A stretch of 8,279 bases of DNA from Acidobacteriota bacterium. Lineage in GTDB: Bacteria; Acidobacteriota; Terriglobia; Acidoferrales; UBA7541. The position numbers were made by a program, and so were the translations under genes. How positions within the stretch are numbered: position 1 is the stretch's first letter; each line of letters opens with the position of its first letter. The DNA lies in NCBI GenBank assembly GCA_019239815.1, contig JAFAZL010000058.1:1-8279 (forward strand). Reading direction: 5' to 3'. The notes beneath the pieces were generated by a model. It did not search any database. It saw only the letters and a program-made list of their open reading frames with translations, and was not told the DNA's origin. Below are positions 6,202 through 8,279 of this stretch, piece after piece.

Positions 6202-6276
6202 GCCGGCGTAGCTCAGTGGTAGAGCGAGGGTCTCATAATCCCTAGGCCGTGGGTTCGATTCCCCCCGCCGGCACCA
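6202..6276 (+). tRNA. tRNA-Met (CAU anticodon), elongator type
   Basis: A full cloverleaf can be drawn. The acceptor stem GCCGGCG (6202-6208) pairs perfectly with CGCCGGC (6266-6272), followed by discriminator A and an encoded CCA (6274-6276). The D-arm is GCTC-AGTGGTA-GAGC (6211-6225). The anticodon loop CTCATAA (6232-6238) gives anticodon CAT (6234-6236). The variable loop is five bases, and the T-loop is TTCGATT (6254-6260). Position 31-39 is T-T, and one T-stem pair (50-64) is a T-C mismatch. The paired first base of the acceptor stem rules out the usual initiator tRNA. A CAU anticodon can also belong to tRNA-Ile2, which is modified to lysidine; elongator Met is the more likely reading but is not certain. 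No terminator hairpin is evident downstream. Confidence 0.92.
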
Positions 6277-6570
6277 TTCGCTGAACAGCCAAATTCTTTG
6301 AAAAATCACAGTCAGGTGTAACGAGTGCTGGCCTAAGCTCTTCCGTCAGCTGCAGAGATATCCACCAGCTTTCGATAATCCCCGCCGAAGTATAAGCATT
6401 CGTATCGAACCGCACCTCCGGCGGCGTACACGTAGCAAGATCACGGCCCTCCTGACTGCGGCGCGCAGGGCCTCTATCATCCTGCTGGCCTCGTACGTTT
6501 ATCTACTCTTAACAGTCTTCGAATACTCTCGCCACATTGGTACGCAGGTCCGCTTCAAATTTAAAAAGGC

Positions 6571-7734
6571 ATGCTTCATCCAGACCGAGAATTGCTGCAG
6601 GAACTTTCAGACGAACTCGCGTCGCTCTGCCGGGACATGTTGCAAGCAGAGGCGTCCCTCGAGGATCGGCATCTCACGCTTCACGAGGCGCACCGCGAGA
6701 GCGCTCGGAATCTCTCGCACTATCTTGCCCTGCGTAATCACGACGTTCGCAAGTTGCAAACGCAACTTGCTCGTCTGGGCCTCTCCTCTCTGGGCCGCAC
6801 GGAAAGTCACGTATTGGATGCGGTTCACACCGTTCATCGAGTTCTGAATGTGCTCTTGGGTTCGGGTGCCTCATTGCCGCATCCGGCCAAACCGTGTGTC
6901 GCTATCGGCGAAGGCGCCGAGCTCCTCAACAAAAATACGGATGCTTTGCTGGGCCCTCGGCCAACCGGGCGCAAGGTCCGCATCATGGTGACAATGGGCA
7001 CCGAAGCCGGTTCGGACTACGAACATGTCCGAGACCTCGTGCAGGGCGGCATGGATTGCATGCGGATCAATTGTGCCCACGACAACCCTGAGGTGTGGCT
7101 CGGTATGATCGATAATTTGAAACGCGCTCGCCAGGAAACCGGGCGCGGCTGCTCCATCCTCATGGATGTTCCCGGCCCAAAACTCCGGACCGGACTCATG
7201 GAGCCTGGCCCGGCAGTCGTCAAATGCCGGCCGAAGCGAGACGTTTACGGCCGGGTAGTAGCCCCAGCGCGCATTTGGCTCACGCCTGGTGAGGTACCCG
7301 AATCCACTCCCCCGACTTCCGCTACGCGGATTCCGTTGCCCACGGAATTCTTGAGAAAACTGCACGTCGGCGACAAGCTCCGCTTTCGTGACGCCCGCAA
7401 GGCTCACCGCTCCCTGCATGTCGTCCAGGTTGAAGAAACCGGCTGCTGGGCCGAAGCACGGCAAACCATTTATTTCCTCTCCGGTCTGAAGGTTGGCGCG
7501 TTTCGGCCAGCCGGTCCAGGGAAGGCGACCTCTCAAGAGCTGGATCAAGCGCGAATTGGCAAGCTTCCGCAAATCCCTCAAACGTTGCTGCTGAAAGAAG
7601 GCGAGACGCTGCTGCTTACTCGGGCGAAGACGGCGGGCAAAAATGCAGTGTATGGCAAATCAGGCGCGTTACCTTTTGCCGGCGCAAATTTCCGTTTCTC
7701 TTCCGCAAATCCTCGATCATGCCAAGCCGGGTGA
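6571..7734 (+). CDS. Pyruvate kinase (long, non-canonical type), N-terminal part before a frameshift
   Basis: Pyruvate kinase transfers phosphate from phosphoenolpyruvate to ADP, the last step of glycolysis. This frame encodes 387 residues. Residues 1-130 are a helical N-terminal extension absent from ordinary enzymes, containing SARNLSHYLALRNHD and LGLSSLGRTESHVL, which I associate with long bacterial homologues. The catalytic barrel then starts: KVRIMVTMG, MRINCAHD (164-171) with Arg165 and Asn167, and MDVPGPKLRTG (198-208) with Asp199. A large B-domain-like insertion follows. Lys204 occupies the position of Glu117 of rabbit muscle enzyme, and two potassium ligands (Ser76, Thr113) are Ala169 and Val200. 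The reading frame leaves the family near residue 366; the last 20 or so residues up to the TGA at 7732-7734 are off-frame, while the true continuation is in the next frame. The ATG at 6571 has AAGG upstream. Either a real mutation or a one-base sequence error is possible. Confidence 0.85.
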   Translation: MLHPDRELLQELSDELASLCRDMLQAEASLEDRHLTLHEAHRESARNLSHYLALRNHDVRKLQTQLARLGLSSLGRTESHVLDAVHTVHRVLNVLLGSGASLPHPAKPCVAIGEGAELLNKNTDALLGPRPTGRKVRIMVTMGTEAGSDYEHVRDLVQGGMDCMRINCAHDNPEVWLGMIDNLKRARQETGRGCSILMDVPGPKLRTGLMEPGPAVVKCRPKRDVYGRVVAPARIWLTPGEVPESTPPTSATRIPLPTEFLRKLHVGDKLRFRDARKAHRSLHVVQVEETGCWAEARQTIYFLSGLKVGAFRPAGPGKATSQELDQARIGKLPQIPQTLLLKEGETLLLTRAKTAGKNAVYGKSGALPFAGANFRFSSANPRSCQAG

Positions 7735-8279
7735 TCCGATATGGTTTGATGACGGCAAAATCGGCGGCGTGATACGAATGGTGAACGCAGATTCAGTGTC
7801 CGTGGAAATCACCCACGCCCGCGCACAAGGCGAAAACTTGGGCGCCGAGAAGGGCATCAATCTCCCTGAGACGCAGATCGATATTCCGGCGCTCACGGCG
7901 GATGACGATGCCATCTTGCCCTTCATCGTTGAGCATGCCGATCTAATCGGCTATTCCTTCGTGCGTACCGAAGACGACGTTTGCGAGCTTCTCGACCGTC
8001 TGGAGCAACTCGGCGGTCAGCGCCTGGGACTGATCCTGAAAATCGAAACGCGCAAAGCGTTCGATAATCTCCCCAGACTCATCCTCACGGCCATGCGCAC
8101 ACGCTCTTTCGGCATCATGATCGCTCGGGGTGATCTCGCGGTCGAATGCGGATATCAACGTCTGGCGGAAATCCAGGAAGAGATACTCTGGATCAGCGAG
8201 GCTGCTCACGTTCCCGTCGTGTGGGCGACTCAAGTTCTGGAGAACCTAGCCAAGAAAGGTATTCCGTCCCGGTCGGAAA
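7670..8279 (+). CDS. Pyruvate kinase, C-terminal part after the frameshift, 3' partial
   Basis: This frame continues the preceding entry after skipping one base near 7669-7677 and runs open to the window edge. It begins with YLLPAQISVSLPQILDHAK, then IWFDDGKIGGV, which complete the B-domain and return to the barrel. The catalytic residues of the enzyme are here: the general-acid lysine and metal-binding glutamate in LKIET (codons at 8039 and 8045), the metal-binding Asp in ARGDL (8132) and the substrate-binding Thr in WATQVLENL (8228). It ends at PSRSE, matching the conserved PTRAE region. With both parts intact no active-site element is missing up to the window edge, which favours a recent frameshift or a sequence error over an old pseudogene. 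ATGs at 7643 and 7652 lie in this frame but before the switch point and have no good ribosome binding site, so separate translation is unlikely. The C-terminal domain, if any, lies outside the window. Confidence 0.82.

Noticed and set aside
6007..6222. Plus-strand 71-residue frame ending in the tRNA (GVAQW)
   Set aside because: It runs into the tRNA 5' half, has no ribosome binding site or family resemblance, and covers the tRNA promoter.
6124..6309. Minus-strand frame across the tRNA, containing RRGESNPRPRDYETLALPL
   Set aside because: This phrase is the well-known false translation of the antisense strand of a CAU tRNA gene and appears in many genomes as a spurious hypothetical protein.
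6277..6570. 294-bp gap between the tRNA and the pyruvate kinase gene
   Set aside because: No hairpin with a T-run follows the tRNA. TTAACA near 6510 could be a -35 box, but no matching -10 is evident, so no promoter is called.

Overview
The window looks like the chromosome of a soil bacterium, most likely an acidobacterium (Acidobacteriota, Terriglobia-like). This is a judgement from protein style: a MacA-like adaptor, a zinc-ribbon/RDD membrane protein, a seven-helix membrane protein paired with a small membrane-anchored partner, and a long non-canonical pyruvate kinase. GC content is moderately high. No rRNA, insertion sequence, integrase or CRISPR array is visible.

Layout. (1) 1-1311, plus strand: the 3' end of a MacA/HlyD-type efflux adaptor, then a complete MacB/LolD-type ABC ATPase. 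The partner permease is not in the window. (2) 1460-2851, plus strand: a complete PLP-dependent group II amino-acid decarboxylase with an intact cofactor site. (3) 2879-3967, minus strand, converging on the decarboxylase with a 27-nt gap: a zinc-ribbon protein with a long disordered linker and a C-terminal RDD membrane domain. (4) 5558 down to 4186, minus strand: a compact three-gene cluster. It encodes a 68-residue secreted peptide made of three perfect copies of NGPDPAPKPW, a seven-helix membrane protein, and a 133-residue membrane-anchored protein whose TTG start overlaps the previous stop. (5) 5559-6201: a 643-nt non-coding stretch with a dense group of inverted repeats and candidate promoters facing both ways. 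(6) 6202-6276: a CAU-anticodon elongator-type tRNA. (7) 6571 to the right edge, plus strand: a long pyruvate kinase, split by an apparent one-base frameshift near 7670 and cut by the window end.

The most unusual item is the peptide cluster. The three 30-bp DNA repeats differ from each other only at third codon positions (7 of 10 third positions vary; 0 of 20 first or second positions vary). Selection has therefore held the decapeptide constant while the DNA drifted. With a signal-like N-terminus, a strong ribosome binding site and an intercistronic stem-loop before the membrane genes, this fits a multi-copy secreted peptide encoded with membrane partners. I do not recognise it as a described system, and its function is unknown. 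The second notable item is the pyruvate kinase, which carries lysine where potassium-dependent enzymes carry glutamate in the DTKGPE motif. It also lacks two of the four usual potassium ligands, so potassium-independent catalysis is predicted.
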